Below are positions 17,190-27,150 of a stretch of 64,000 nt of DNA, one piece after another (positions within the stretch are counted from its first letter, which is position 1; each line of letters opens with the position of its first letter). Origin of the DNA: Micromonospora musae (GTDB lineage Bacteria > Actinomycetota > Actinomycetes > Mycobacteriales > Micromonosporaceae); assembly GCF_003626635.1 (NCBI RefSeq), contig NZ_RAZT01000004.1, forward strand, positions 1 to 64,000, read 5' to 3'. The translations under genes and the position numbers were made by a program. The notes beneath the pieces were generated by a model. That model saw only the letters and a list, made by a program, of their open reading frames with translations. It had not been told where the DNA came from and did no database searches.

Positions 17190-17347
17190 CCAGCTACGTC
17201 GATCTCGACCTGAGCTTCGACGCCCTGCCGGCCGGTTCACGCCTGGCCATCGGCGACCGGGCCGTCATCGAGGTGACCGACCAGCCGCACAACGGCTGCG
17301 CCAAGTTCGCCGCCCGGTTCGGACGCGACGCCCACAAGCTCGTCTAG
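17190..17347 (+). pseudogene. MOSC-domain protein C-terminal fragment
   Basis: The frame ending at the TAG at 17345 reads [36 protein letters not shown] and HKLV, matching the conserved cysteine-containing part of MOSC domains (sulfur-carrier proteins related to molybdenum cofactor sulfurase). Only about 50 residues are left, joined upstream to a transposase fragment, so it is a relic. Confidence 0.6.
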
Positions 17348-17411
17348 ACCGAGGATGGGAAGCGACTGCGACTACGCGGCCTCAACGCCCGGGTGCTCGT
17401 CGGCGGGACGA

Positions 17412-18077
17412 TCAGGGCAGGCGACCCGGTACGGCAGGGGTGACGGCGGATGTGGGGACGTCCGGTGCCCGGGTCGGCGTGCCGGTCGCCCTTTCAGCGC
17501 AGGCTGGAGCGGCGGGTGGGCGCAGGCGCAAGCTCTCGGTCTTCACCACCCCGGCGGGAACGTCCGCCGGTAGGGGCGATCGGGTGAACCAGACCAGGGC
17601 GTGCTCCTTCTCCCGGACCGGCAGCCGGGGAAAGTCGTTCACGGCGTACTCGGTCCTCAGCACGGCCACGGCCTCCTCCGGGTTGGGGGTGGGGTCGGGG
17701 AAGGGGCCGGCCCAGTACCAGATCGTCGCGTGCAGCACGGTCTCGGAGTCGTCGGTGCCGCGGTCGAAGACCGGCACCGCGACGAGTTCACGCAGCAGGA
17801 GCACGTCGTCCGAGTCGAGCATCGTCGCGTTTGCCGCTGCTGCGTGCCGCGCCCACACCGGCCCCGAGTAGAAGGCCGCCAGGCTGGTCCGGCGCGATGG
17901 CATGTCGGCGAATCCGCGCAGCCATACGAACTGGTCGGGCCGGTCGAGGTCGCGGAACTGGCCCAGCACGGCCATTCCCCACTCCTCCTGGCTCTCCACG
18001 AACTCGCGGTCGAACAGGTCGATCAGCTCGTCGCGGCGTCCCGCACGCAGGGTGTAGCGGCGCAATTCGACGATCAT
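17412..18077 (-). CDS. NIPSNAP-family protein
   Basis: A 221-residue protein starting [23 protein letters not shown], the usual NIPSNAP/dimeric alpha-beta barrel opening (ELRRYTL), followed by [18 protein letters not shown] and a second half-barrel. The last 40 residues are a proline/alanine-rich extension. Start ATG at 18077 overlaps the stop of the Rrf2 gene as ATGA, so the two are one operon. The family has no firmly established reaction; it includes small ligand-binding or monooxygenase-like proteins. Confidence 0.75.
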   Translation of the reverse strand: MIVELRRYTLRAGRRDELIDLFDREFVESQEEWGMAVLGQFRDLDRPDQFVWLRGFADMPSRRTSLAAFYSGPVWARHAAAANATMLDSDDVLLLRELVAVPVFDRGTDDSETVLHATIWYWAGPFPDPTPNPEEAVAVLRTEYAVNDFPRLPVREKEHALVWFTRSPLPADVPAGVVKTESLRLRPPAAPACAERATGTPTRAPDVPTSAVTPAVPGRLP

Positions 18078-18499
18078 GCGAGGATCCTTTGCAGAATGTC
18101 GGCGACGGTCGAGCGCGCGAGCGCCGCCCGGAAGGTGTCGGTCGCCTCGTCGTACAGGTCGGTGAGCACCGGCCGGATTCCGCGTCCGACCGGGCACTCC
18201 AGGTTCGGTTCGCAGTGGTGCAGGGCCAGCAGCGGCTCCGGTGAGACGGCCAGCCAGACGTCCAGCAACGTGATCTCCGTCGCCGACCGCGCGAGGGAGT
18301 AGCCGGCGCCGTTGCCGCGGCGTGCCCGCACCAGGCCGGCCCGCTGCAGGTCACCGAGGCTGCGTCGGACGATGACCGCGTTCGTGTTGACGCTGGCGGC
18401 CACCTCCTCGGAGGTGAGCACCTCACGACCGCGCCGCCTGGCCAGTTCCATCCAGGCCAGGGCATGAGCCGCGATCGTCACCCTGCTGTTGGCCGCCAC
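18074..18499 (-). CDS. Rrf2-family transcriptional regulator
   Basis: A 141-residue winged-helix protein. The GTG at 18499 (VAANSRVTIAAHALAWMEL) matches the usual Rrf2 N-terminus; an upstream frame start would put the start inside a palindrome. HTH at TSEEVAASVNTNAVIVRRSLG, wing with RRGNGAGYSLAR, and two cysteines in HHCEPNLECPVG that may respond to redox or bind a cluster (Rrf2 members often use three). It is cotranscribed with the NIPSNAP gene and probably controls it. Confidence 0.8.
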   Translation of the reverse strand: MAANSRVTIAAHALAWMELARRRGREVLTSEEVAASVNTNAVIVRRSLGDLQRAGLVRARRGNGAGYSLARSATEITLLDVWLAVSPEPLLALHHCEPNLECPVGRGIRPVLTDLYDEATDTFRAALARSTVADILQRILA

Positions 18500-18530
18500 C
18501 CCGGCAGTCTCGCCGACCCGTGTGGCAAAA

Positions 18531-18547
18531 GTAACCATCACTGTTAC
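18531..18547. promoter_or_regulatory. candidate Rrf2 operator
   Basis: GTAACCATCACTGTTAC is a 5-7-5 inverted repeat (GTAAC/GTTAC) located 32-48 bases upstream of the chosen Rrf2 start and in the divergent region facing the Tat-exported protein gene. Its symmetry and place suggest autoregulation by the Rrf2 protein. Confidence 0.4.
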
Positions 18548-18691
18548 GTTCGGCGGCCGTCGCGCGCCAAGCCCGGGTGTCCGTGGCGTCGAGCAGGCGG
18601 TAACGGGTTCGCGCGCCTTGACATCCGGAGAAGATCATCGAAGCCTGTGGGGATTGAGACAACGTTGTCAACGGGGGAGCGAGGCCATCCC

Positions 18692-21600
18692 ATGTCTGAT
18701 TTCGCGTTGAGCCGCAGGCGGCTCCTCGTCCTTGCCGGTGCCATCGGCAGCGGCCTCGCCATCGCCTCGCCCGCCGGCAGCGCCCAGGCCGCGCCGCTCG
18801 CGCCCACGTCGCCGGTCGCGGCCACCGACCCGGTCGCCGCCACCTACCACGCACTGCTGCTCGCCCACACGCGATGGTCGGAGCAGCAGTGGGATCCGGC
18901 GCTCAACGCCTACCGTCTCGCGGACTTCCGCTTCGCGGTCGTCCTCGGCAACGCGGTCCTGCTCACCGCGCCCGGATACGACGCGGCAGCCGCTGGCGTC
19001 GACCGGGACACCCTGCACAGCCGCACCGTCGCCACCATCCGACGGTACGCGGCCACCAACCGCCTTGCCGGCGGCACCGAGTGGGGCCAGCGACTCTTCT
19101 GGGACAGCACCTTCGAGCTCTACTTCATCCTGGCCGCCCGGCTGCTCTGGGCCGACCTGGACGAGGCGACCCGCACCAACGTCGACAGCATCGCCCGCGG
19201 ACAGGCCGCGTACGCCTCCGACCTGGGCACGGGTGACGACCCGCTCAGTGGCGACTGGACGCCGAACGGCCTGACCGGTGGCTGGATCGGTGACACCAAG
19301 CTCGAAGAGATGGGCGTCTACGCCCAGGCGATCGCGCCCGGCCTGGCCTGGGCGGCGGACGACGACCGCGCCGCCGAGTGGCGCGAGCGGTTCCTCACGT
19401 GGACGATCAACGCGACCGGACTTCCCCCCGCCGACCGCGCCAGCCACGCCATCGTCGACGGGCGGACGGTCGCGCAGTGGAACACCGCCCACAACATCCA
19501 CGACACCTTCCTGGTCGAGAACCACGGCTCCTTCGGGCCGCACTACCAGGAAGAGCTCTGGCGTACGGCGGGCCGTACCGCAGCACACTTCCTGACCGCC
19601 GGCCAACCACTCCCCGAGGCGCTCACCCGGCAACCCAACGGCGCTGAGCTGTGGCGGACCATGCGACTGATGGCCAGCGACGCCGGCGAACCGTTCATGC
19701 CGATGGTCGCGGACCGCTACCACCTGTACGGCCGCGACGTCCTGCCGCTGGCCTTCCTCGCGCAGGTCCAGGGTGACCGGCACGCGGCCCGGGCCGAGGC
19801 GGACCTGGCCGACCGGCTCATGCCCTACCTGAACTACCCGCCCGAGGACCGACTTACCAAGTTCAGCGGCGAACCGAAGTACGAGCCGGAGGCGCGGGCC
19901 GAGGTCGCGATCAGTTATCTCTTCCACGCCTGGCGGGCCGCCAACGGCGGTGTCGTCCAGCCGGTCGACAGCACCACGTTCTTCACCGCGGCCGCCGGCA
20001 CGAGGGACTTCGGGGAGCAGGCCGGCCTGACCGCCCAGCAGACCGCGACCGCCTTCGCCGCGGCGGTCAGCAAGACCGGCTTCGTGTCGTTCCTGTGGGC
20101 CCCCGCCCACGACAACTGGCTGTTCGACACGCGGGCCGCCTCGCTGCTTCCGAGGCAGTCCGCGCCCGTCCTCGGCCGCACCTCCGCCGCGTACACCGTG
20201 GCGCGCGACGGTGTCGACGCCACCGCCACCGTCCTGCGCGTCGCCGGCGGCACCGCCGGATACGCCACGCTCCCCACCGGCACGGTCGTGTACGCCACCA
20301 CCGGCATCGCGGAAGACGAGGGCGTCCTCACGCTGTTCAACCTGGACATGCCCGGCGTACCCGGGCTCACCGGCACCCGCACCTTCACCGGCGAGCAGGG
20401 GTCCGTCACCCTGGCCGGACAATCGGGCCTCGGCGACGGCGGGACCGACCAGGTCAGCCTCCCGCCCCGGTCAGCCCGGTGGGTGCGGATGCTCGGCCAG
20501 GCCCCCGCCACCCAGTACGGCTACTCGCTGTTCGCGCTCGCCGTGCTCGACGCCCGCGGCGCCGACCTCGCCACCGGCCGACCCACCACCGCCTCGTCGG
20601 CCGACCCGGCCTACCCCGCACGAAACGCCACCGACGGCAACACCGGAACCCGCTGGGCGGTGGCTCGCGAGGAGCGCGCCCGCCCGGACAGTTGGCTCGC
20701 TGTCGACCTCGGCGCGCCGACGGACATCAGCGGCGTACGCCTGGACTGGGAGGCCGCCTACGGCACCCGGTACGTCATCCAGACCTCGCTCGACGGCGTC
20801 ACCTGGAGCGACGCGGCGGTGGTGCCGGACCGCCCGACCATCGCCGGCTCCTGGCTGGACGTCGACGGGCGTGCCGGCCTGGTGGTCCACAACGGCCAGA
20901 ACCCGATCACGGTGACCGGCACCAACGTCACCCTCTCCAGCGGACCGGCCGCCGGCAGCACCCGGCTGATCGTCGAGGGGTACGCGGACGCGAACCACTC
21001 GGCCCTGGCCGCGGCGGCATCCCGTGCACTGCCGAGCGGCGGGCCGGAGGCGTTGCGGGTCAGCGACGCGGACGGATACCTCAGCGTGTTCAACCTGTCC
21101 GACGAGGACATCACGACGGCCACCGTCACGCTCCCGCAGCCCACGACGCCGCGCCTGTACCGCGGGAGCCAGGTCACCGGATCCGGCACCACCGACTACC
21201 AGGTCGACCTCGCCGCCGCCACCGCACGCGTCGAGCCACCCCGGTTCACCGCGACCCCGGTAGCGCCCGCGAGGGCGGTCCCCGCCGGCACCCGGTTCGA
21301 CGTCACCGACTCCCACCACCTCACGATCACCGCACCCGCCGGCGACATCGTGTCGGTACAGGTGGAGTGCGCCGCCAGCGGTGCCACCCGTCGGGTGACC
21401 GTAGCCGCTGGTCGTAGCCGCGACGTCGAGTTCGCCGGTGCGCCGGTGACGCCGACCAGCGACCTCGCCCGGTCCCGGACGACCTACCCGACGTCGCCGC
21501 TGCCGGCCGGCATGACCGACCCGTCGGCGGCCGTCGACGGCGACCCGGGTACCTCCTGGGAGCCCGGTCCGACCGGCCGGATGGTGATCGACCTCGGAAC

Positions 21601-21832
21601 GCGCCAGGACCTTGCCTCGCTCCACCTGACCTGGACCCCCGGTCGGCGCCGGCCGGTCACCGTGGCGGTCTCCGCCGACGGCCTCGACTACGTCGAGGTC
21701 GCCTCCGTCGCGCGTCCGCGCCCGGAATCCGACATCGCCGTCCGGACCTCCGGGCGCTACGTGGCGATCGCGGTCGCCGACTGGCGGCACGGCGACGCGC
21801 GGCTGACCCACGTGGAGGTCTTCCGGGCCTGA
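18692..21832 (+). CDS. Tat-exported multidomain protein with discoidin-like modules
   Basis: A 1046-residue secreted protein. Start ATG at 18692 has GGGGGAG upstream and yields a twin-arginine signal (LSRRRLLVLAGAIGSGL) with cleavage likely after SAQA. Residues about 45-430 are helical with many conserved Trp/His segments (HNIHDTFLVENHGSFGPHYQ), like the alpha/alpha-toroid of polysaccharide lyases or glycosidases. Two F5/8 type C (discoidin-like) modules follow, at about 620-720 (NATDGNTGTRWAV, SLDGVTWSDA) and 925-1040 (AAVDGDPGTSWEPG, VAVSADGLDYVEV), likely sugar-binding. I infer an extracellular carbohydrate-active enzyme; substrate is unknown. Confidence 0.8.
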   Translation: MSDFALSRRRLLVLAGAIGSGLAIASPAGSAQAAPLAPTSPVAATDPVAATYHALLLAHTRWSEQQWDPALNAYRLADFRFAVVLGNAVLLTAPGYDAAAAGVDRDTLHSRTVATIRRYAATNRLAGGTEWGQRLFWDSTFELYFILAARLLWADLDEATRTNVDSIARGQAAYASDLGTGDDPLSGDWTPNGLTGGWIGDTKLEEMGVYAQAIAPGLAWAADDDRAAEWRERFLTWTINATGLPPADRASHAIVDGRTVAQWNTAHNIHDTFLVENHGSFGPHYQEELWRTAGRTAAHFLTAGQPLPEALTRQPNGAELWRTMRLMASDAGEPFMPMVADRYHLYGRDVLPLAFLAQVQGDRHAARAEADLADRLMPYLNYPPEDRLTKFSGEPKYEPEARAEVAISYLFHAWRAANGGVVQPVDSTTFFTAAAGTRDFGEQAGLTAQQTATAFAAAVSKTGFVSFLWAPAHDNWLFDTRAASLLPRQSAPVLGRTSAAYTVARDGVDATATVLRVAGGTAGYATLPTGTVVYATTGIAEDEGVLTLFNLDMPGVPGLTGTRTFTGEQGSVTLAGQSGLGDGGTDQVSLPPRSARWVRMLGQAPATQYGYSLFALAVLDARGADLATGRPTTASSADPAYPARNATDGNTGTRWAVAREERARPDSWLAVDLGAPTDISGVRLDWEAAYGTRYVIQTSLDGVTWSDAAVVPDRPTIAGSWLDVDGRAGLVVHNGQNPITVTGTNVTLSSGPAAGSTRLIVEGYADANHSALAAAASRALPSGGPEALRVSDADGYLSVFNLSDEDITTATVTLPQPTTPRLYRGSQVTGSGTTDYQVDLAAATARVEPPRFTATPVAPARAVPAGTRFDVTDSHHLTITAPAGDIVSVQVECAASGATRRVTVAAGRSRDVEFAGAPVTPTSDLARSRTTYPTSPLPAGMTDPSAAVDGDPGTSWEPGPTGRMVIDLGTRQDLASLHLTWTPGRRRPVTVAVSADGLDYVEVASVARPRPESDIAVRTSGRYVAIAVADWRHGDARLTHVEVFRA

Positions 21833-22082
21833 TCCGTCACCGGCGGTGGGCTGCTGACCGCCGAGGCGTTCCAGGCGCTGGGCAACATGCTGGGCACCAG
21901 CAGCGGGTCGCACACGCTGCACTACCTGCTCGAGGACGCCTTCCTGGCCGGCGACGAGCTGTCCGACACGTTCCTCGCCCAGGTCCAGGGCCACCTCTCG
22001 TACGCGAGCGCTTGTTGCTCGGCCGGCAAGGAGATCGCCTCCGCGCCCTTGGAGCCACGCAGCGGTTGCCCCGATGGTTGCC
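21833..22082 (+). other. short coding relic of unknown origin
   Basis: From about 21848 a frame reads GLLTAEAFQALGNMLG, HTLHYLLEDAFLAGDELSD and TFLAQVQGHLSYASA before losing coding character near 22020. The composition is protein-like but no family is recognised. Nothing else is seen between the two flanking genes. Confidence 0.35.
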
Positions 22083-22601
22083 TCAGTCGTCGGCGGCGAC
22101 GATGAGAATGATCTGCCCGACCGAGCGGTCGATGAGCACGAACTCGTGAAAGTAGTCGTGCACACGTCCCCAGTCATGATTTGCCTCATCGCCGAGCTCG
22201 GCGAGGTAGTAGATGCCATCGGCTGCGGCCAGGCGGGCGAACACCTCCCGCTGCAGATCGGTCTCCAGCTCGGTGGGCATGTCCCAGAGCGGATCCAACC
22301 AGTCACGCAGGATCTGTACGGCCTTCTCCTGGCTGATGGGCTCGTAGAGTTCGGGAGTGATCACCCGCAGCCAATACGGGCCGTGCCGGGGCCCGTCCGG
22401 CAGCACTCCACCACCTGCATAGTCGTCCCGGAACTGCTCATGCCCGATGAGTGCGGCAAGCAGCCCTCTATCGTCCGCGGACTCCGCTGAGAAGTGGAGC
22501 TGCTTGATGTCGACCCATCGGAACCCGTGCTCCCTTGGATCCGGGGCGTAGCGTCGAAAGTTGATGAAGGAGCTACCCGCGTGAGTGAGCGCGTTGTCCA
22601 T
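22083..22601 (-). CDS. hypothetical protein, 172 aa
   Basis: Starts MDNALTHAGSSFINFRRYAP and has a well-mixed cytoplasmic composition, without signal or membrane segment. Conserved-looking stretches include QLHFSAESADDRGLLAALIGHEQ, GPYWLRVITPELYEPISQ and DYFHEFVLIDRSVGQIILIVAADD at the C-terminus. No family can be named. It stands alone between a relic and the PucR region. Confidence 0.6.
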   Translation of the reverse strand: MDNALTHAGSSFINFRRYAPDPREHGFRWVDIKQLHFSAESADDRGLLAALIGHEQFRDDYAGGGVLPDGPRHGPYWLRVITPELYEPISQEKAVQILRDWLDPLWDMPTELETDLQREVFARLAAADGIYYLAELGDEANHDWGRVHDYFHEFVLIDRSVGQIILIVAADD

Positions 22602-22738
22602 GGCAGCAGCCTAGAAGGCGGGCAAGAGGCCCTGCCGATCCACCGACCGGCGTCGTCGGTATCGCGGCTCGGTGGGCCTCAACAGCGAACCTCATCCGTC
22701 GGCTGACCGGCACGGCCACGCCGTCCTGGCGCGACGCA

Positions 22739-22885
22739 TGACACCGAACTTGAGCAGACCGTCGATCCTGGAACTGAGCACCGAACGCGAAGGCGCCACC
22801 GGTATCACGGCCGAACGGCTACGCGAGCAGATCGCCACACTTACCGACCAGCTCACCGCGGCCGACGTCGCGCAGCCTCTAACGA
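22739..22885 (+). pseudogene. insertion-sequence associated fragment
   Basis: The frame MTPNLSRPSILELSTEREG then GITAERLREQIATLTDQLTAAD resembles small helical proteins that accompany actinobacterial transposon and recombinase genes, recalled from the family and not verified. The similarity ends where it runs into the 3' end of the opposite-strand PucR gene. Confidence 0.3.
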
Positions 22886-24108
22886 TCGGGATCTTTGCCG
22901 TCAACGGCGTACGCGGACTGCTCGCCCCGCTGGCGCTCGGCGAGCGCGATGCTCAGCAGCGACCGTTGTAGACCGTCCAGGGTTCGGGGATCCCAGCCGG
23001 CGAGGTGTTGCCAGCGGTCGAGCCGGTACTTGACGGTGTTGGGATGCACGTGCAGGGCCTCGGCGCTGGCGGTGATGGAGAAACCGTGGCCGGCGTAGGC
23101 GCGGACGGCCTCGCACAGGTGCGCCTGCTCCGTCGCCCGGCCCGAGTCGAGCAGCGGGCGGAGCCGATCGAGCTGCGGGGACAGGGTGGCGAGCAGCCAG
23201 GAGGAGCTGAAACGGACGACCTCCCCGGCGGGCGCGCCCTGCGCGACGCCCAGCGCGCGCTCGGCGTCGACGACGCTCTCGGCGGCGCCGACGAGGCCGG
23301 GACGGGGCAGGCCGAGCCCAGCGGTCGGTTGCCCGTCGAGACCGTCCAGCGCCTGGATCACGCGCGGCTCGGGTAGCCCCTGCGACACGACCACCAGGAC
23401 GCGGCCGCGCACCATCGCGCACTCGGCGCCGCCGTTGTCCCGCAGGCGCCGCCGCAGGCGGTCGAGGTACTCGCTCGCGGCAGGTGGCGCCGGGCAGCAG
23501 ATCGCCTGGAACAGCCCGTCGGGGTCGAAGCCCAGCGCGCGCGCCAGCATCTCGGTCTCCTCGGCCGTGGCGCGACCGGCGTAGAGCGCGTCCAGGAACT
23601 GGTGACCGAGTCCGATGCGGATCTCGTCCCGTGACCGGGCGGCCTCGGCGTGACCGTCGGCGAAGGCGCTGGTGTTCCTCCGCAACCAGATCAGCGTCAG
23701 ATCGACCAACTCCAGGACCAGCGACGTCTGCTCCGGCTCGTCGGGGCGTGCGCGAGCGGCCAGCGCGTTCCAGATGTACTGGTACGCCCGGTGGTAGGCG
23801 CCGAGCACCACCTCGACCGGGAGCCCCTGCTGGGCGCGGCGGCGGCCCAGCGCTCGCGCGTGATCGGTCTCCGTGGCGGTCGGCGGGCGCCGTGCCGCCA
23901 ACCCGGCCAGGAGCAGTACCGCCTGCTCGTGGATCCAGGCCTCGTGTTCCGCCCGCGACACGTTCACGTACGCGGCGGACTGGTCTCGGCGGATGTCATC
24001 CATGATCTGTGTCACCAGGGTGGCGAGGCCGCTCTCGACCTCTCGACAGATCGCCGCGACCGCCGACCAGTCACGGGTGGTGTCGTCCTGCGTACTGCTG
24101 CGTGTCAC
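22879..24108 (-). CDS. PucR-type helix-turn-helix regulator
   Basis: A 409-residue regulator. The C-terminal HTH_30 domain is clear: HLCEAVRAYAGHGFSITASAE and LHVHPNTVKYRLDRWQHLAG, the signature of PucR/CdaR proteins. The middle holds a GGDEF-like degenerate domain (GRVLVVVSQGLPEPRVIQAL), and the first 160 residues a helical RsbRD-like N-domain. The GTG at 24108 is preferred to a TTG nine codons earlier. It diverges from the PLP decarboxylase gene and is the likely regulator of it. Confidence 0.85.
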   Translation of the reverse strand: MTRSSTQDDTTRDWSAVAAICREVESGLATLVTQIMDDIRRDQSAAYVNVSRAEHEAWIHEQAVLLLAGLAARRPPTATETDHARALGRRRAQQGLPVEVVLGAYHRAYQYIWNALAARARPDEPEQTSLVLELVDLTLIWLRRNTSAFADGHAEAARSRDEIRIGLGHQFLDALYAGRATAEETEMLARALGFDPDGLFQAICCPAPPAASEYLDRLRRRLRDNGGAECAMVRGRVLVVVSQGLPEPRVIQALDGLDGQPTAGLGLPRPGLVGAAESVVDAERALGVAQGAPAGEVVRFSSSWLLATLSPQLDRLRPLLDSGRATEQAHLCEAVRAYAGHGFSITASAEALHVHPNTVKYRLDRWQHLAGWDPRTLDGLQRSLLSIALAERQRGEQSAYAVDGKDPDR

Positions 24109-24264
24109 GGGGGCGCCATTCTGTGGATTCCACAAACTCCGGCCAGGATATCTCAGGAAAAGTGCCCTACACGGTCTGAATCTTGGCGAATAACGTGAAT
24201 CTAGAGCTGAAGTGCGGAAGCGCGTCGCCGTTGCCGAGCGGCGGCGGATTCACGGAGAGACGGT

Positions 24265-25701
24265 ATGAAGCACACTTATCCCCTCGAGCCTGATCACGCC
24301 GAGATGGTCCGTACCGGACGTCTGGTCCTTGGGCGCGCGGTCGACTTCATTGAGAGTCTGCCGGATCGGCCCGCCTTCGTGGCCGACGAACCTGACGCTC
24401 GCGGGCGTGTCGGCGCCCTGCTGGTCCCGCCCCCGGAGGGACCGCAGGAACTGTCGGAACTCCTGGATCGCATCGACGCGGCGGCGGGGCAGGCGATAGA
24501 GACCACCGGCCCCGGCTTCCTCGGGTACGTGCCGACCGGCGGCCTCTACGCGGGGGCGCTCGCCGACCTCTACAAGAGCGCGCTCAACCGGTACAGCACC
24601 CTCGCCGCCGCAGCCCCGGGCATCACGGCGATCGAGGAGAGCGTCGTCCGGTGGATCGCCCGCGACGTCTTCGGGCTTCCCGGCGGTAGCGGTGGCCTAC
24701 TCACCAGCGGCGGATCCATGGCGAACTTCTCCGCCGTCATCGCGGCGCGGACCGCGCGGACCGTGCGGTCCGGCGCGAACCTGTCCGACGCGACGATCTA
24801 CGTCTCCGAGCAGACCCACCACTCCGTCGGCAAGGCCGCCATCCTGGCCGGGTTCTCGCCGTACCGGATCCGGGTCGTACCGGGCGCCGACGACCTGCGG
24901 ATGGACCCGGTGGCCGTGGCTGACATGATCAAGGAGGACCACCTCGCCGGGCTGCGTCCCACCATGCTGGTCGCCACCGCCGGATCGACCGACACCGGCA
25001 CCGTCGACCCGCTGCACCGGCTCGCCGACCTGGCGGCGCGCGAGGGCATGTGGTTCCACGTGGACGCCGCCTACGGTGGCTTCTTCGCGCTCAGCGAGCG
25101 CGGCCGCGCGCGACTGGCCGGCATCGAACGGGCCGACTCCATCACCGCCGACCCGCACAAGAGCCTGTTCCTCCCGCTCGGGGTCGGCGCCATCCTGGTC
25201 CGCGACCGAACCCGCCTGGCCACCGAGCAACTGTCTGCTCCCTATCTCGACGACGTGACCTCCGACGACCTGCTGCCCGACTACGCCGACCTCGGGCCGG
25301 AACTGACCCGCGAGGCACGTGGACTGCGGGTCTGGCTGCCGCTGCACCTGCACGGAATCCGGGCGTTCCGGGACGCCCTCGACGAGAAGCTCGACCTCGC
25401 GACGATCGCCTTCGAGCGGCTGCGCGCGATACCGGAACTCGATCTGCCCTGGACGCCGGAGCTGAGCACCGTCGCCTTCCGGGCACGCGCCGAGGGCCGC
25501 ACCGGCGCGGCGGCACGGCGGGCCGACGAACGTACGACCCGGCTGCTGGAACAGGTCAACGCCAGCCGCCGCGTCTATCTCAGCAGCACCGTCATCCGGG
25601 GCCGCAAGGTGATCCGGATGTGCATCCTGTCGCACCGTACCCACCGCGACCGTGTCGAGGAGGCGCTCGACCTCGTAGAGAAGGCCCTCGCCGGCCTCTA
25701 G
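24265..25701 (+). CDS. PLP-dependent group II amino-acid decarboxylase
   Basis: A 478-residue fold-type I enzyme of the aromatic-L-amino-acid/tyrosine decarboxylase family. Seen directly: TTGPGFLGYVPTGGLYAG near residue 85, LLTSGGSMANFSAV, the cofactor-ring aspartate in WFHVDAAYGGFFAL, and the Schiff-base lysine Lys299 in ITADPHKSLFLPLGVG. Likely reaction: removal of CO2 from an aromatic amino acid to give an amine; the substrate cannot be read. ATG with GGAGAG upstream. The PucR regulator is divergent. A possible 45-residue ORF follows 73 bases downstream. Confidence 0.88.
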   Translation: MKHTYPLEPDHAEMVRTGRLVLGRAVDFIESLPDRPAFVADEPDARGRVGALLVPPPEGPQELSELLDRIDAAAGQAIETTGPGFLGYVPTGGLYAGALADLYKSALNRYSTLAAAAPGITAIEESVVRWIARDVFGLPGGSGGLLTSGGSMANFSAVIAARTARTVRSGANLSDATIYVSEQTHHSVGKAAILAGFSPYRIRVVPGADDLRMDPVAVADMIKEDHLAGLRPTMLVATAGSTDTGTVDPLHRLADLAAREGMWFHVDAAYGGFFALSERGRARLAGIERADSITADPHKSLFLPLGVGAILVRDRTRLATEQLSAPYLDDVTSDDLLPDYADLGPELTREARGLRVWLPLHLHGIRAFRDALDEKLDLATIAFERLRAIPELDLPWTPELSTVAFRARAEGRTGAAARRADERTTRLLEQVNASRRVYLSSTVIRGRKVIRMCILSHRTHRDRVEEALDLVEKALAGL

Positions 25702-25774
25702 TGAGTGTGCGGCCGGGCGGGCGAATCTGATGAGGACGGATGGTGGCAGGCGGTGAAGTGAAGGCGAGAGGGCG

Positions 25775-25912
25775 ATGACGAACCGTGTGACCAGCGCCGT
25801 GGGCGAGGCCGCCGACGTGCGCGGAGCGGCCGGGGCCGGTGGCGAGGCTTCCGGCGGGGCGGTGAGCGCCGGACCGGACTGGGACGCCACGACGGGCCAC
25901 CGCTGGCAGTAG
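25775..25912 (+). CDS. possible small ORF, 45 aa
   Basis: ATG at 25775 follows GAGAGGGCG, a credible ribosome site, and opens MTNRVTSAVGEAADVRGA; the C-terminus is GPDWDATTGHRWQ. The middle is a Gly/Ala-rich low-complexity run. It could be a short peptide of the decarboxylase transcription unit or a chance ORF. No family is recognised. Confidence 0.25.
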   Translation: MTNRVTSAVGEAADVRGAAGAGGEASGGAVSAGPDWDATTGHRWQ

Positions 25913-25921
25913 CTCGGCCAG

Positions 25922-26740
25922 CTACGGGGCGCCGGCCTGTCGAGTGGTATAAGCGTTGAGCCGGGCGCCGAAGCTGATGATAAGGTCCGCCGAATCGATG
26001 ACTTCGCGGGCAACCGGTCCGGCCAGCCCGCCCGCAATACCCAGGTCGAACGGATCGCCACGGAACAGGTCCTTCGCCTTGAGACTCGTCGTCCTAGGCG
26101 CACCGATGCGCTCCGCCAGCCGCAGCAGGGAGGTACGCGCGGAGATGGGCCCGTGTCCGGCGAGCATGACAGTTTTTCGCGCTGCGGTGATCAGATCCAC
26201 GGCCCGCCGGATCGATGTCGGGTCCGGGTGAATCCTCTGCGAGGCCGGTAGGTCCAGCGGAACATCGAGATACTCGATGTCCTGCCACGTGTCGTCCGAC
26301 GGAATGTTGAACACGACGGGACGGCGTTCGACGATGGCCCGCCGGATGGCCACCCCCAGGTCCGCTAGCGCGCTCTCAGGTGTCCGCGCCTGCTCGAATC
26401 CTGCGCCGGTGGGCAGCACCACGTCACGCTGCGGGATGCCCTGGAGGTTAGCTCGGCTGCCGGTGGCGGTGTCGCCGGCGACCAACAACATCGGTACCCA
26501 CCCTCGCACCCCCTCCACCAAGCCGGTGAGCGTGTTGGTGAGGGCGGGACCATGCGTAACCGTGACCACACCCAGCCCACCGGTCCGGCTGGGGTATCCG
26601 AACCGCATGAACATGGCGCCCGCCTCGTGCGCGGCGCCGAGGTAGTCGCTCCCGTCGAAGACAAAGCTCTGGACGCAGAACATCTCGGCGTCGCCGATCA
26701 GCCCGAACATCGCCTGTACGTCGCGGCTTGCCAGGCACAT
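25922..26740 (-). pseudogene. truncated thiamine-diphosphate enzyme
   Basis: Acetolactate-synthase-like protein cut at both ends. It contains the N-terminal Pyr domain (MFGLIGDAEMF, HEAGAMFMRFGYPSRTG, VTHGPALTNTLTGLVEGVRG) and most of the central domain (TVMLAGHGPISARTSLLRL, IISFGARLNAYTT), then stops after 273 residues. The C-terminal PP domain with the GDG...N diphosphate motif of a normal 550-residue enzyme is missing, as are the first dozen residues. It cannot be active alone. Confidence 0.75.
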
Positions 26741-27150
26741 GCATGCGCCGCATGCGGCTTCATCCTAGGTACCCCGCAGACGGCCTGGGTTCGAGCCAAC
26801 GCATAACGGCTGGCGTCGACGGCCTCGGAAACGAACGCCTCCGGCAACCAGCTCGCATGGTTGTCCATGGCAGGAACGCGAGCCTGCGTCCAAACGTTCA
26901 CACCAGAGACATGCCTCACGGTCTTTCACCGAAATTGCCTGGACTACCCCTCGTCGACGTCGTCCCAGGCCGGCGTAGATGGCGAGGTGTCCGGGGCTGG
27001 CGAACGTGCTGCCGTCGCCGACGTCGAGTCGGATCCCAGTCCCTCAGCGAGGATTGAGCGGCGGATAGCCGACGAGACGCGCGGCCTCGGCGACGACGCC
27101 GAGCCGCACGTCAACTCTGTCCGCTGCGGATTATCGGACCGGCCGGCGCC
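26741..27150. other. gap without recognisable gene
   Basis: Only fragmentary frames on both strands. No domain, hairpin or promoter is supported. It separates the broken TPP enzyme from the P450 gene and probably marks the deletion junction. Confidence 0.4.

Noticed and set aside
18668..20422. 584-residue minus-strand frame opposite the Tat-exported protein
   Set aside because: Gly/Val/Arg-rich with no motif; the plus-strand protein has clear signal and domains.
20471..22306. 611-residue minus-strand frame
   Set aside because: Shadow of the same secreted-protein gene; low complexity and no domain.
24697..26103. 468-residue minus-strand frame opposite the decarboxylase
   Set aside because: The plus frame has the PLP lysine and all family motifs; this one has none.
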